Shown: in pieces, positions 46,561 through 58,966 of the stretch
Numbering within the stretch: position 1 is the first letter of the stretch
Layout: each line of letters begins with the position of its first letter
Position numbers and translations under genes: made by a program
Source: Polytrichum commune
Taxonomy: Eukaryota; Streptophyta; Polytrichopsida; Polytrichales; Polytrichaceae
Assembly (NCBI GenBank): GCA_950295325.1
Contig: OX485805.1
Coordinates: forward strand, 53,840,758-53,904,757
Direction of reading: 5' to 3'
DNA: 64,000 nt
The notes under the pieces: model-generated
The model's database searches: none
Told to the model about the DNA's origin: nothing
The model's input: only the letters and a program-made list of their open reading frames with translations

Positions 46561-47356
46561 TGTGTGGTTTGAGATGTTAGTTAAGAGTAGACATGGCGGA
46601 GGAAGTACATAGTTGTTTCATGGCCTACCCAAGAGATTTTTTGGCGCTGCCCCCACAGGCTCCTACTAGGGTGCCCGGGCTCACTTTTGAACTTGCCCAA
46701 GCTTCTCTTTATTTGGAAATGCACAGTTCAAAATGGCTTGGGTGGGGTCTGCGGTAGCTAAGGGTTGCTAAAACAAAGGAGTACGAAACTTGAAAACCTT
46801 GATAAATTGCTTGTATAATTGAAAGACAAGGACTACTGTGACAAACTCCATAATATGTTTCTTCATTAAGTCTTGGAGTGATATGCATCTATTCCACTAA
46901 AATCATCTACCAGGTTGAGTTGGAAATTAACTTCTTGCTCAATGATTTAAATAGAGTGCTTGTACCTTGGTGAGGCTCAATACATATGTTAAGCATTTAA
47001 AACCTATTGAACTCTTGTAACTCAACAATTTATACAAATCTTGTTGTCTATTCCAGCTCCCATGTACAAATTGCTTATCCCTTATTAATGTGCCAACTCC
47101 TCCAGGAGCTTACACTTGGAGTGACGGAGGACTCGTTGGGTTCCCAAACCATTTATGTTTAGGTTTGATTTGCATTAGGTTCAAGTCCAAGAAACTTGGG
47201 GACCGGTCCAAAACATCCCTTAATGGACTTTACTTTTGGACTAAAGATTGGCTTTTTAAACTAAGAAGAGTAAATTTTGTTGTTGTTGTGGTGGAAAGTG
47301 ATGAACCCTAGTGTAAACCACCCACGTCCCTTACAGATGTAAACTTTCACTGACAG
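46561..47356. other. Unclassified
   Basis: Mixed-composition sequence; a 73-codon frame at 47090-47311 has no recognised domain. Nothing else seen. Confidence 0.3.
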
Positions 47357-47813
47357 TCATTCATAGCAACAAGGGTGGCTTAACCCAAGGCCTAACTTAG
47401 ATCCCATATGAGCTTTGAGGTAAATTGCCCAACGTTGGAATAGTACTCGGATGGGTGACCTTCCTAGCAATTGATTTTTGGTGTACCCTTCCCAGTAATC
47501 TCTGGTCCACTCACAATCACAGTGGGGGTATTTGGGTGAGCCAAACATTTCAACGAGCATTGTGAAAACCTAGTGGCTTTCCCTTAGGGAGCTCGATAGG
47601 TATTGGCCACCTTATCTGTATATGTTCAAGGTGTTCACCTTCAATAGGAGACAATAATTGTCGGAACCCTCTAATTCTCATAATGCCCGTTTCGAAATGA
47701 TTTATAAACTTAGACCAGCTCAAAAATGAAGCAAGACCATAAGTCACGCCAATGACAATGTCATCAGAGTCATCTTGCTTCCTTACTTTCTTTCTTTATT
47801 CATTCATAGCAAC
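47357..47813 (+). mobile_element. SINE-like element with a 5S rRNA head
   Basis: TCATTCATAGCAAC occurs at 47357-47370 and again at 47800-47813, a perfect 14-bp direct repeat. The 429 bases between begin two bases before a 5S rRNA-like sequence (47373-47488) and end in a pyrimidine-rich tail (TTACTTTCTTTCTTTA). A head starting at the 5' end of a pol III RNA, a body of unrelated sequence and target duplications of this length are the marks of a SINE; heads from 5S rRNA define the SINE3 type known from animals. The alternative is a Cassandra-type TRIM, whose LTRs carry 5S sequence. The duplication placed right at the 5S start argues for a SINE. Only one copy is in the window. Confidence 0.65.
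47373..47488 (+). ncRNA. 5S rRNA-like sequence (degenerate), SINE head
   Basis: 116 bases, close to the full 5S length. It starts GGGTGGCTTAACCCAAGG and ends GGTGTACCC, where plant 5S has GGGTGCGATCATACCAG and GTTGCACCC. AGATCCCAT replaces GGATCCCAT. The region equivalent to the internal A box is altered (GAGGTAAATTGCCC). The C box, AGTACTCGGATGGGTGACC, is intact except for the usual variable base. It is too diverged for a functional ribosomal 5S gene, but selection on the C box would fit a pol III-driven retroposon. Confidence 0.75.
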
Positions 47814-49909
47814 TGTGTCATTGTAACCAGACCTTGACCAGGCTAGCAAATAGTCCGCTTGGCTTGTCTAGATGCCTGGAATGATCATTATATGTGCATT
47901 ACTGTGCAATGTTATCATTTCCATTGCGCTTGAGGACTTTCATGCACGTTGGATATTCAGAACTATCATATCTTAGCACAACGTTCTAAGAACTAAAGTC
48001 ATCATCTAGCATTACATACATCACATGTGGAAAATGCTGCCATGCTTATGTTGCTCTACATGGGACTCAAGTGCATGTTATATATAACATGTGCTTTGTT
48101 GCAAACTCCATACCGTACTTGCATGGCCAATTGGGCACTTAAGTGCCGAATAATTATTTTAATTACTGCAAGGTCATTCTGCAGTTACAACAATATTTTA
48201 ATCATTATTCGACACCCATGAACATTACCCAATAAGTATCTTACCTTTGGGCAGTGAGGCCTTGTATTTATCACATATTTCAGCACCTCACAAAATGACT
48301 TATTTTCTGCTGAATTGGCCATGCAGGTACGGTATTATGTTGGGAATAATAGCTAGCCTAGTCCACATGATATCTTGGAAGTTCATCTAAAAGTCATCAT
48401 GATGTGAGGTATGCATGCATTTCATACTCACGAGCCCTTACAGGACCTATGTAAAGGGTAATTGGGGGAAAAAAACATACATCTATGACGTTGATTCAAT
48501 TCTAGAGCATGGACCTTGAGTCTCATTGGGATACACTACTACCATATGAGTTCTACACAATCATACCACGTCGATAAAAGAACAATGAAAACTTTGTAAT
48601 TTTTTTGAAACATAGAACAAGTTTCTAATGATGTAGGTCAATTGCCTAGGATGCATATGCTTGTAGTTTTATGGACCAAATTCAACAATCATATATTTGG
48701 CACGACCTTGACACTATGTCTGATTAGTAGATCAACACTAAGGCCTCCTTTACAATAGAGAAGTTGAGAGCTTAAAGTAAGGAGCCTTCTCATAATTTGG
48801 CACGGGGGTTCTAATACTACCAATGTTCATTCAATTTGAAAGTGAATTGTTTTGATGAACTTACAATGTTTACATGGTGCCAAAATGGATCCCATGTGGA
48901 ATGTCTAGAACAAACAATGGCTCAAATTCTTAAGTTGTACCATGTTTACTATTCTAATTGTGTTCAAGCACTTGAACAACATAATCTTTCTACATGTCTA
49001 CATTATTCAATTGTGTTTTTTTGATGTATTTATGATGTCTTAACCCTTGTGTTTTTTAAGACCACATTGTGGTCTTGTAGTCAGGGTTAGCATCTTCTTA
49101 GCAGCAGTTGGAGGACCTTTTTGAGAAGGTTTTTTTTTTTTTGTCTTTTTCGGGGCCGGGGGGGAGGGGGGAGTGAAAGCTTTACTTCATATTTATGTTT
49201 TGGAAAGTGGATTTGGATATCTCATATTATTCATGGTTCTCCATTGAGATCATGGCCAACCTCCCTAGAAAGACCCACCCAAAGGAATTGCTATAACCAT
49301 GAAAGTTATTGACTTTCATTCCTTGTCAATTGCATTCATCTTCAAAGAAGAGTTGTTGGAAATATATTTTTCTCTACTCATGTAGAATGAACATTATGTA
49401 GTAGAAATATTCGATTATCTAAATATTAAGTTTCAAATAATTAAATTGAATAATTCGTAAGAAATGCCAATCTTATTAGTTTTATTTCAAAATTGGTATA
49501 TATACCACGATGATGATTTAATATACATTAACTTTGATGAACCAAATGACACATTTTCAGTTTCATCCACAAATGTTATTCACACTTAACACATAGCATC
49601 ATGCTCTCTCATGCTTTTAAGAATTAGTCATAATTCTTCATAAGATGGACATATTTACAAAATATCTAGAAAAATTAATGTCATCTTCATTTTATGAAGT
49701 TTTTCTTCAATTTTTTCTTTGAAAATGCTTACACAAAGCTCATGACATTATATAGAAGGCCGAACCGTATGGATATATTCTTCAACTTTATGCCATCAAT
49801 TTTTCTTCATGAATGTTGCATAAAGCAAGCTTGCAAAATCTCACTTTATAACTGATCTAAATATACAAAACCAGAGGGATGATAATGGTTAACCTCAATG
49901 GCCAACAAC
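47814..49909. other. AT-rich intergenic DNA
   Basis: Weak hairpin at about 48146-48205 (CGAATAATTATTTTAA and its partner). T- and G-runs near 49127-49170. A segment near 48600-48675 resembles 45430-45480. No gene seen. Confidence 0.35.
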
Positions 49910-50285
49910 TTAGGATAGGTTCACATGGGGTCCCAAGTCCCACTCATGTAAGCAAGTCCCAACTTTTGAGCCTCAAGAAACCACTAAAATATGGTTAATT
50001 ATCATCAAACTTAGATCTTGATTATTTTGTGCAAAAATATTCGTGGGCTTGTGTTGAGAGTTGAGTCTAGCTTTTTGCTTGACCCAACTCTCAACACAAG
50101 TCCCAAGCCTCACCTTCAAAGAGTGTTGCCATATAGAAATCCATATCATACTTGGGACTTAGGACTTGGGCCCATGTGTGAAGTGGTAAGTCCCAACTTC
50201 CGTGTTCTCGACTACTAACATTGCACGGATTGACCTCAAGCGACTTGGGACTTAGGACTTGGAATCCCATGTGAACCGGCCCTTA
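49910..50285. mobile_element. Tourist-like MITE
   Basis: The element is 49913-50282 (370 bp), flanked by TTA. Ends are GGATAGGTTCACATGGGG and, in complement, GGGCCGGTTCACATGGGA. Both continue with CCAAGTCC-type repeats; CTTGGGACTTAGGACTTGG recurs inside the right half. An inner inverted pair (TTGTGTTGAGAGTTG and its complement, near 50051 and 50085) forms a second hairpin. Confidence 0.82.
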
Positions 50286-51999
50286 GTCTTGACGTGGACT
50301 CAACCTCCTTTCAAGTATGTCTCACAAATATAATTATGAAATGTACCAGGGACCTCCATAACATTACTCAATTGATGAGTTATGTGTAGCTCCTTTGACT
50401 TCAGATTCAATCTAAAGCAATGGGATTTTAGAATGTGGAGTCTTCATTCTTGAATCTATTATTGGACCCATTAATGTAGCTCATCAACTTAATAATGTTA
50501 TGTGAGTTGTACACAATCAAAAGGCCCTTTGTACGCTAGTTGTCTAGAATTTTGGTTTTGCAAATCTTTGGTATTCATGACTTGTCCCAAAAATATGTGA
50601 TGCACTAGAGTTATTTGTAAAGTAAAGATGATGAAACCATGGGTTTCATCCCAAACCTTGAGTTTATGAGAATTAACACAAAGTCATCCAAAAAAAATTA
50701 ATGCTTGGATTATTATATCCTCATAGAGATGTCAGGTTATTAAAAACCGGCTTTCTAGCTTGTCCTACTAGGATGGATGGGCCAAGCTAGCCTTGGATAG
50801 GCCAATTGAAGATTTAAGACAATGGATCCCATGTACCTACCTTACATTTAATCCTAAAAAATCTTGAAGATGTGGAAAGAGAAGGTCCCAAAAATTTCAT
50901 CAAACTTCCAAAATAGGCTCCAATACACGACAAGCCAACGAACTCTCCATTGAAAATTCCCTTAAAGAAGGATCAAACCCACATTTCATCCCTCTTTCAG
51001 GGACTTTACAAATAACTCTAGTGTGTGAAATTTCCTGATCATTATTTTTTGGGGCAAGAAAGATATGGAAAATTGATTCAAATGGTCTATTTCAAATCCA
51101 CTCAAAAACGGATAAAATAAAATAAAATAAAACTTGAAATGTAGTTGATTTATGATAATAAGATTAAACATCACTTTTCTTTTTAAGACACTCAAGCTTG
51201 ATCACAAGCTAAGTCATGGGTGATTTTAACAAAATGATGTTTTTGTTTGGTTCTCATTGTTGGGTTCAAATTGATGCATGATTTCTTTCATCCAAAGTTG
51301 TCTTCTCATCCTAGAATGTGATAGATAGTGTCACATTAAAACTAGCTAGAGGTGTCAGTGTGGAAAAGTGAGGTGCCTGGGAGGTGACTTAATTTGTGCG
51401 CCTTTCATGATTGCTCAAATGCTGTTCACATAAGAAAGAAAGTTGTTACAAAGGAAATTAAGATTACATTCATACAGTTTGATCATCCAAATATAACATT
51501 TTGACATAGTATAAATTTTAAAAGATTCTGAGTGCAAATACTCATAAACAATGACACGTGGAGATTTCATATAATGAAATTGTGTCCTAAAGCTCTAAAC
51601 TAGCCTATGTAGAAAACTGCTTAAATGTTTGAATACAAACACCATTACATGTACAGATGGTGACTTAAAATGTCAGATATTGCATAGAATTATTATATTT
51701 CTTCACATGTTTTTTTGGCTTTGAGCAAAAAAAATTATTTACTTTTCTATCAGGGAATCTCACTAGAAGGATTCAGTTATTTCAATAAGGGATTCTCATG
51801 GGAATCTCATGAGTATCCATCATAGGTATTTGTAAATTTAGATTCTCCAATTCATATATTGTCTCAAAAGCCACTTCAAACGTTAAAGAGTCGACTGCAA
51901 GTGTTTGTGCAATCCTTTTTCAATTCATCTTGTTTTATTATTTTACGCATGTCAAATTAATTATTTTCGCCGGGCGCCTAAATTTGAGTTTTATGTGGT
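50286..51999. other. AT-rich intergenic DNA
   Basis: No feature seen beyond short ORFs. Confidence 0.35.
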
Positions 52000-52300
52000 C
52001 ATGTGTGGATCTAGCATTGGACACCCATAAACCACATGTCTAAAAGAGATTGGACTATGTATTCAAAAATTGTTAATTATTCTTGGTTCAATAATCAACA
52101 AATTGGGGAGACCTTTGATATCATCCAAGAAAGAATTATAATCTTTACAAAAATAATAATAATAATTAAGACATTTGTATAAATTCTGAATATTATCAGG
52201 AAAATGGTTATGGTCTCAATTTGGATTTCTTGAGTAGCTTGTACTAACTTCGTGTTTTTATATCCCAGGAGAGTTGCAGAGCTAAAAGTGTGTGTTTTAC
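52000..52300 (+). repeat. Dispersed repeat D, copy 3
   Basis: Contains AAAAGAGATTGGACTATG, TTCAATAATCAACAAATTGG and TATCCCAGGAGAGTTGCAGA, diverged from copies 1 and 2. Confidence 0.5.
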
Positions 52301-52602
52301 GCTCACTTCCTTACGTACTATATTGAACATGATGATGCAACCAGTGAGTTTGCAATTGTAGGCTAGATGGCCCTAAAACCAACATCCCATCCAAATCCCA
52401 ACGCTCTTAAATCATGCACAACAAGTACATATTGATCATGAGAATGTCCACCATCATATTGTTTATGATCCCGTGTTGGTTTGGGCCATCTTACCAATGA
52501 ACTTTGAACCCTTATAACTTTTGCAAAAAAAATTCAAATAAAATAAACTTTGGCGATGCATTGGAATCCAATGTTGATTACTAATGATGGTCATTCTATA
52601 AA

Positions 52603-52632
52603 CCCCCCCCCCCCCCACACACACACACACAC
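52603..52632 (+). repeat. C run followed by an AC microsatellite
   Basis: Fourteen C followed by eight AC dinucleotides. Expected to be length-polymorphic. Confidence 0.95.
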
Positions 52633-52734
52633 TATAGTAGTATCTATGTCATCTCACTAAAAGTGACAATTTTAGCACCATCTACCTAGTTAATAAGAAC
52701 ACCTCCCATCAACACTGGAAGACCAAGCATGAAG

Positions 52735-53000
52735 CGTAAGGTGGACGTGCCTAACGTGGTTACTTATCTAAATCGGACACCTAGAATGGATACCAAGAAG
52801 ACAAGTGTTACCAAAAGATTGGACCATGTACTCAAAATGTGATGATCATTCTAATAGGCTCACAATCGACATAAACCTTGAGGAGGTGTTGGTTGTATGA
52901 CCATCAAATGAGCACAAGAACCTCATGTTTTGATGATGAATAAGATATTCACATGAGCTCCGAAAGTAATGAGGGAACTTGTGACAACGGGCACAATTTG
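52735..53000 (+). repeat. Dispersed repeat D, copy 4
   Basis: Contains AAAAGATTGGACCATGTACT, TTTGATGATGAATAAGATAT and TATGACCATCAAATGAGCAC in the family order. It lies about 440 bases from copy 3 in the same orientation. Confidence 0.5.
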
Positions 53001-54394
53001 GATGTGTTAAGCATCTCGAGTTGATCATGTGTGTCATAGGTGGAAAAAGTAACCATTCAAGGCCCATCCACGTTCCGTATGAGTCTCGTTGCTCTCATAA
53101 AAGGATGGCCATGCGTGCGAGCAGCCACAAGGTGCTTGTGGAGGCCTGAGCACTGGCATTCCGGTTGGCTCCAGGTGTCATGCTCACGTGGACAAACACA
53201 CATGAAGCATGCAAAGAAGAAAACAAAATTGTGGAATTAATACAGTTAAATGGAGCCCAGATGGCGGCACCTCAACTGCGCCCTGCTTATGTAAGGTTTT
53301 TTTGTCTTGTCTTTTCTTTTTTTTTCTTTTTTTTCCCCCCTTTCTGTCAAGTGCTGGCAGCTTCTCTTGAAGGCTCATCAATTTTGGCAATGAGTTCGAC
53401 TCCGCTTTCCTTCCGTTCACCAATGGAATCCCCGTACAGGTGCATGAATGGAGCTTTCATGCTTACTTTGGTTCTTGCAAACATAATACCCATCGGGCCA
53501 CATTCCTATGTGACAATCGGGTGGAATAATTGTCTTAGTCTGGGACCACGTGAGAATCCAATTTGCAAGTTGCACTGTGTGATTGTTGCAAGAAGTAAGT
53601 TAGACGGCAGAATCAAACAGTTTGGATCTAATTCCAAATCAAGGAGCCTGAGAATCGATAGACACTACACTACACTACTTACATCCATGCATAACATTAT
53701 TCAGCAACTTGTGAGCTTTCCACTGCCAAATATAGCAACCGCAAATTAACAGGGCGGAAAATGATGAACAATCTGAATATTTGCAGCATGCAGATGAGAC
53801 ACCTCCGGTGAGCGGCCGGGTGAGGTATGTAGTCCTAAAGAGGTATGTAGTCCTAAAGTGGTATGTAGTCTTCTTGGATTGTCAAGCCCCTACATATGTT
53901 GGAATGTTTTGGCGTTGGCCCGTTTGGCCTCATGTCTCAAAAAAACAAAAAAAAACAAAAAAAAACAAAAAACATATGTTGGAATGTTGGAAGTGTCCAC
54001 TTTATGCGCACTTACCCTAGTTGTGTCAGTGTTTTAATACTAAAGTCACTAACACTTATTAAGTTAAGCGTCGCAAAGACTGCATGCATGCCAACTTGCT
54101 TACAAGTTTAGTGTGCCAATGGAGGTGACAATGGAGGGGTCGGTTCAGACTGGTAGTGATAAAAAAAAAGTATGGCCCTACAATTTGTGTGGCCATCTAC
54201 CGGTGTGTTTTACTTGTAAAACTCATAGTTAATCAAGCCGGATCTACTTAGACAAACATGCACAAGGTGTAATTCTGACACCTTACATGACATATTCTTG
54301 GCCCCATCCAACCTAGACACTTAGTTGAAAAAGGTTATGTAGGTTTCGTAGAGTTTATATCAATAATATTTTGATGGACAACTATCCTAGTAAG

Positions 54395-54395
<1 letters not shown>
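53001..54395. repeat. Unclassified interval with short tandem repeats
   Basis: At 53823-53872 an 18-base unit (GGTATGTAGTCCTAAAGA) occurs about 2.6 times. CATATGTTGGAATGTT is repeated at about 53893 and 53973, with an A-rich CAAAAAAAAA array between. The 194-codon plus frame at 53165-53749 runs through a T-rich stretch giving a poly-Phe tract and has no recognised domain. Confidence 0.5.

Positions 54396-54446
<51 letters not shown>
54396..54446 (+). repeat. CT microsatellite, about 51 bp
   Basis: Uninterrupted CT dinucleotides. No relation to a gene is visible. Confidence 0.97.
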
Positions 54447-54449
<3 letters not shown>

Positions 54450-57400
54450 AAAATAAACGTCTAACCATGATTTACCTAGAGTAAGGAATTATGATCATGG
54501 AAGTAGCGAAACAATATAAGTTCAGGTTTTTTAGATTAGGATTTTTGGAAGTTACCTTGTCTAGATATTTTTGTAAAAATCTAGAACCCTTGATGTCCAA
54601 TTCTTTGTTACTTTCCTAAAAAGTGGCTCCACATGGCCAAGGAAGATGTTTGAATGCTCAATTTGATTTGCAAGTCAATTTTTTTGGTTACTTTTTCCTC
54701 TCTTTTTTTCTCCTTTTTGGCACAACAACTTTGTCGGTTTCAATACACTTGAAATGTGAAATGAGTGTGTGGCATGGATAACAAGCAAGACGCCTAACAT
54801 ATGCCTTAAATTTAATACACTAATAATGTGATTGGGATGCTATGGGTAAAAGTGAGTAGCACTCTTCATGGGTTCTTCCCACTTTGAACACGTGCCATGG
54901 GACATTACTATTTTGTAGGTTTTTTGGGTACGTTTCAATACCCTACTAAAAATACTTACTCTAATTAAAATTTTAACCCGGTAGTGACAAGGTAGCATGT
55001 TTCAATAGTCAAGTCAAAAGGATTCAAGGCTTACTGGAGGTATGAGACTCTCATCTTCAACTCATACCAACAATACTTGCTTATATTCCATATATTGAGA
55101 ACCCTAGCTAGAGTTACTCATTTACCTAAAAAAATCTCAACATGCTAGCAATTTGATTGCTTAAGGTTCTTCCCTCTTTGGAAATAAGACTTGTATTACA
55201 TAGCAAGCATGTTCAATCAAACTAGATTCGAAGCATTTGATTGTATTTCAGTCCATGTATTGCATAAGGATTTTGACCTTGTTGGGAAATGTTTCCCACC
55301 CACCCACCTTGGTCTTGCCAAGAAGAAAAACGAAAAGGACTAAAGGATGAAAAACAAACATAATATGTAAATGATTTCAATTGGCAAGATAAGATTGGCT
55401 CATAGTAGGAAATATATTTTAGTTTAGAAGTTGCCAAACTTGTCTCATTTTGCAACCTTTCATTGAAGTAGACTTGTGATCTTATGTAATTTCTTTTTTT
55501 AATGAAAAAAAATTACAAAGTAATATGCCCATATCTTGAGACTAAAATATTGTATAGGTTTCATTTTGGGGCCTAGTTATCATTACAGTCATGGAAAAAA
55601 AAATTGAAAACAAGTGTTCTTTAGTACTCTAGTTATTTTATGAAGCATAATTCAATTGAAAAATGTTATTTATTATATTCAATCAAGAACACAATTTAAA
55701 CTTAATTCTATCATTGAATACAATTGGTTCAATAAGCTTACATGTCATTGTACATTGAAACACTCAAATATTTTTGCAAAGAGGAAATTAATGATGGATT
55801 TGTTTTTATAAATGTTGTTGCTCTTAAGTGGACAAACCACCATGCTTTTGTCAAATTATGCAAACCATGTACAAAATTTGATAGGCTTCATGCCATGTTA
55901 AATGTTGACAAAACAAGATTGATGTATTGTTGAGGCATTCTTGGCCCTAGAGGTAAGGTGATGGTAGAGGTTGATTGATGATAACTTTTATTTTTATTCT
56001 AATTTTTTTGAGGATTTTGATATATGTGGATATTTCATAAAATATTTCACATAAATCATATACGCATAAATTACTTTGGAATGTAATTTATCAAAGATAA
56101 GAGTTGTAAATTTCTTAATGTTTACTACAACTTCTTTCTTGGAAGACTCTAAATTATTCGAAGACTATAAAATATTGGATTAAGTTAAAATTATTGTCTT
56201 AACATCTTCCAAATATTGATCCAATCATGAATCCTATAAACATCTTCATCAATAAATTTTTTGATATAATATTTCATTTAAAAAATCTCCACTTTCAATA
56301 CTTCTCAAAATATATAACCAAGTATTTATATCTTTCTAGCAAATCAAATCTTCTAATTGTCAATTTTTTGCAATTTCAAATTTCAAATTTTACAAATATT
56401 GTTCAATGCATGCAATATTTGATTCCATTGAAATTTGATCAGATTATAGATTTCAATCTTGCATACATGATAAAATATCATGAGAAGGCAATTGAGAATT
56501 GAAGTTAACATAACTAAAAGCTTTAATAATATTTATTCTTATTTTGAATTATAGTCTAACAATCTAAATGTATTGCGTACTTGAATTTCACTATATGTTG
56601 ATGTAATAAAAAAAAATAGTTTGTTATATTTTGGTCTTTAATAGCTAATCATATTAATCAATTCTAAAGCATAGACTTTGAAAATGTGCTCTACACAATC
56701 TTAACAATGAGAATTATAAAAATGGTATATGTTAATCCAAATATCAAGTAACTTTTTTCAATGGCTTGATTTTTAATGTCCATGTCAATTGTCAAATTAT
56801 TTTATAACAACTATTGTAATCAATTAGGCCAAGTTCTAATATGTTTGATTACATTGTTTCAAAATATCATTGGAATTTAATTATTTTTTGATATATTTTT
56901 GAATGTAACAATAAGTTTGAAATTGAATAAAATGTAATGAAAACATGAATCATCCTACCACTAAGACCACAAACTTGTTAAGAGCCACCTACAACAAGAT
57001 ATGAGCGTGGTGGTAATTAGTTACAGGAATAATATGTGACTAGGCTTGCCCCACTTGCAACACCTTAGTTACTAATGTCATTCAAGGTTCAAGGGAAATA
57101 ATTTTCAATATCCCTTTCTTGAAAATGAAATTGATGTATATATGATGACAACAATTTCAAATAGGTTTGCTTCATGATACCACTTTATTGTGGTCAACAA
57201 TGTCATGTCAACAAGTGAAGGTCGTAAAATATTTTTTTACAAGCATTTTTCTTTTTCTTTGTTAAGGACTCTTTATTTAATTTTATGTGTGTTGTAATTT
57301 TATATTTGACAAGATGATAGATTACAACTTTCTTATATACAATCCATTGTCATTATTTGATACCTAAAATTCAACTCATTTCATAACAAAATAAACTCAA

Positions 57401-58645
57401 ATGATTTTTCAAACAAAACTTATATTTTAGTGTTCTCGTTCTTATTTTGTTAAAATTTATAATTATCATTTTTTTGGTTAAAATATTTAAAAGTAATTTG
57501 TTTAAGAGGATATGAAAATATGAGAGTAAATGACAAGGCTTATTGTGATTAGAGTCAAATGGTAGAAATATCTACATGAAAAAAAAATAGACTACCCATG
57601 CCAAAAAAAACATTATTTACATAGCATCCATATGCCACATATTCTCCATCCTTATAAAAGAATTCAAGAATATATAGAATTGCATTCAAATCAAGTTAAA
57701 TTATTATTTTCTTTACCAATATTTAGATTGTCACCAAAGTCATCGTGGATTAAATTTCTAGTTATATGGTATTAAATTATATTAAATTTCATATGAATTT
57801 TTAAAATTCAAATAACGATCTTTGAGTGAAGAAATAAATGCATATTGATTATTTAACATTGTTTGAAGTGCACTTGAAATTTGTATCCTGTGTAATTTGT
57901 GTCCATGATGTCAATTGTGTCCATGTCAATTTGAAGTCAATTTTTGTTGAACTTGCAAATTAAAGCCCAAAGACTTTGAATCTTTATTTGAATTTTGTTT
58001 TAAAAAAACATATAAGTTGAACTGACTTAAATTTGACTATTCAAATGCTTATGATAAGACTAAACTGCATGATCTAGTGGCAAATCTCAATACAATATGA
58101 AGCTCCGATTTTGTTTACAAACTTTTGATAACAATCATGACTATAGATTTCATAGAGAATACACTCCTGATGATTGCAAATGGTCAGTGCACTTTAGTAA
58201 AAGAGGAAATTGGTTTCTACCTTTCTTTTTCTAGCACTTATTCACTTCATACATGGTAAAGTTCTAGATAACATGACCTCGCAATTTACTTCCCAATTTT
58301 GCAAATTTGAGTTCTTATAGATATCTGTAGTTTCTTTGAGAAACTTTTTATGAATTTGAATGTTTAGATGATCATTCATAGAATTTCATATGTCATCCTT
58401 TAATGAGACATGCAAGATTTGATTGCCTTTAATTGATTGATACAACATGATCCATGAAATCAAGATCGGTCCATTGACTCACTCTTATTCTCTTCACACT
58501 CGTAGTACTGAGCTTCACACGCTAGCCTATAGTATCCAACAAATTTTTGTTGAACATATACATTTAAGCCGATGGGTTTTCCCACCATAATGATGCTTCG
58601 TTCAAGAATTCACACCCCTTTTACTCTATGCTTGGATTATTGTTG
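54447..58645. other. AT-rich to very AT-rich block, no gene seen
   Basis: From about 55470 to 58600 the sequence is more AT-rich than anywhere else in the window. ORFs such as 56227-56502 (F, I, N and K-rich) are what such composition yields by chance. No terminal repeats or organelle genes were recognised. Confidence 0.4.
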
Positions 58646-58966
58646 TACTCCCTCTGTTTCACAATAAAACCATGGTTTCTGCATAAACTCCGTGCCAGAA
58701 TAAAACCATGGTTTCGTTATTACCACTACTCATGCCTATCATTCACAGCTAACAACGGCAGTGCAGCTGGGCCTACTAATAAATATGGTATATTTATCTA
58801 AGAAGCTACAGTAGCCTCGGTAAATACTGTATACTCCGTGCCAACTTGCTAATTTTTGGCAGCTCCCAATTTTGGTTAAAAAACGCATTGTGTTTCAAAG
58901 CCGGTCACTATTCTTAATCCCGCACTAAAATAGAAACCACGGTTTTATTTTGAAATAGAGGGAGTA
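58646..58966. mobile_element. Stowaway-like (Tc1/mariner) MITE
   Basis: The element is 58648-58964 (317 bp), flanked by TA. Ends are CTCCCTCTGTTTCACAATAA and, in complement, CTCCCTCTATTTCAAAATAA, followed by AACC.TGGTTTCT on both sides. This is the classic plant Stowaway terminus and target. AATAAAACCATGGTTTC is repeated directly inside the left half. Confidence 0.88.

Noticed and set aside
47357-47813. Functional ribosomal 5S gene
   Set aside because: Too many changes in the A-box region and stem positions, single copy, no tandem array and no clean T-run terminator at the 5S end.
48146-48205. AT-rich hairpin around CGAATAATTATTTTAA
   Set aside because: Short and AT-rich; likely chance.
53165-53749. 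Longest open frame in the window, 194 codons, plus strand
   Set aside because: It runs through a T-rich stretch giving a poly-Phe and Pro tract, has no recognisable domain, and other frames over the same bases look equally plausible.
56227-56502. 91-codon F/I/N/K-rich ORF
   Set aside because: Expected by chance in the most AT-rich part of the window; no motif.
54447-58645. Organelle DNA insertion, considered because of high AT content
   Set aside because: No chloroplast or mitochondrial gene motif, tRNA or rRNA was recognised.
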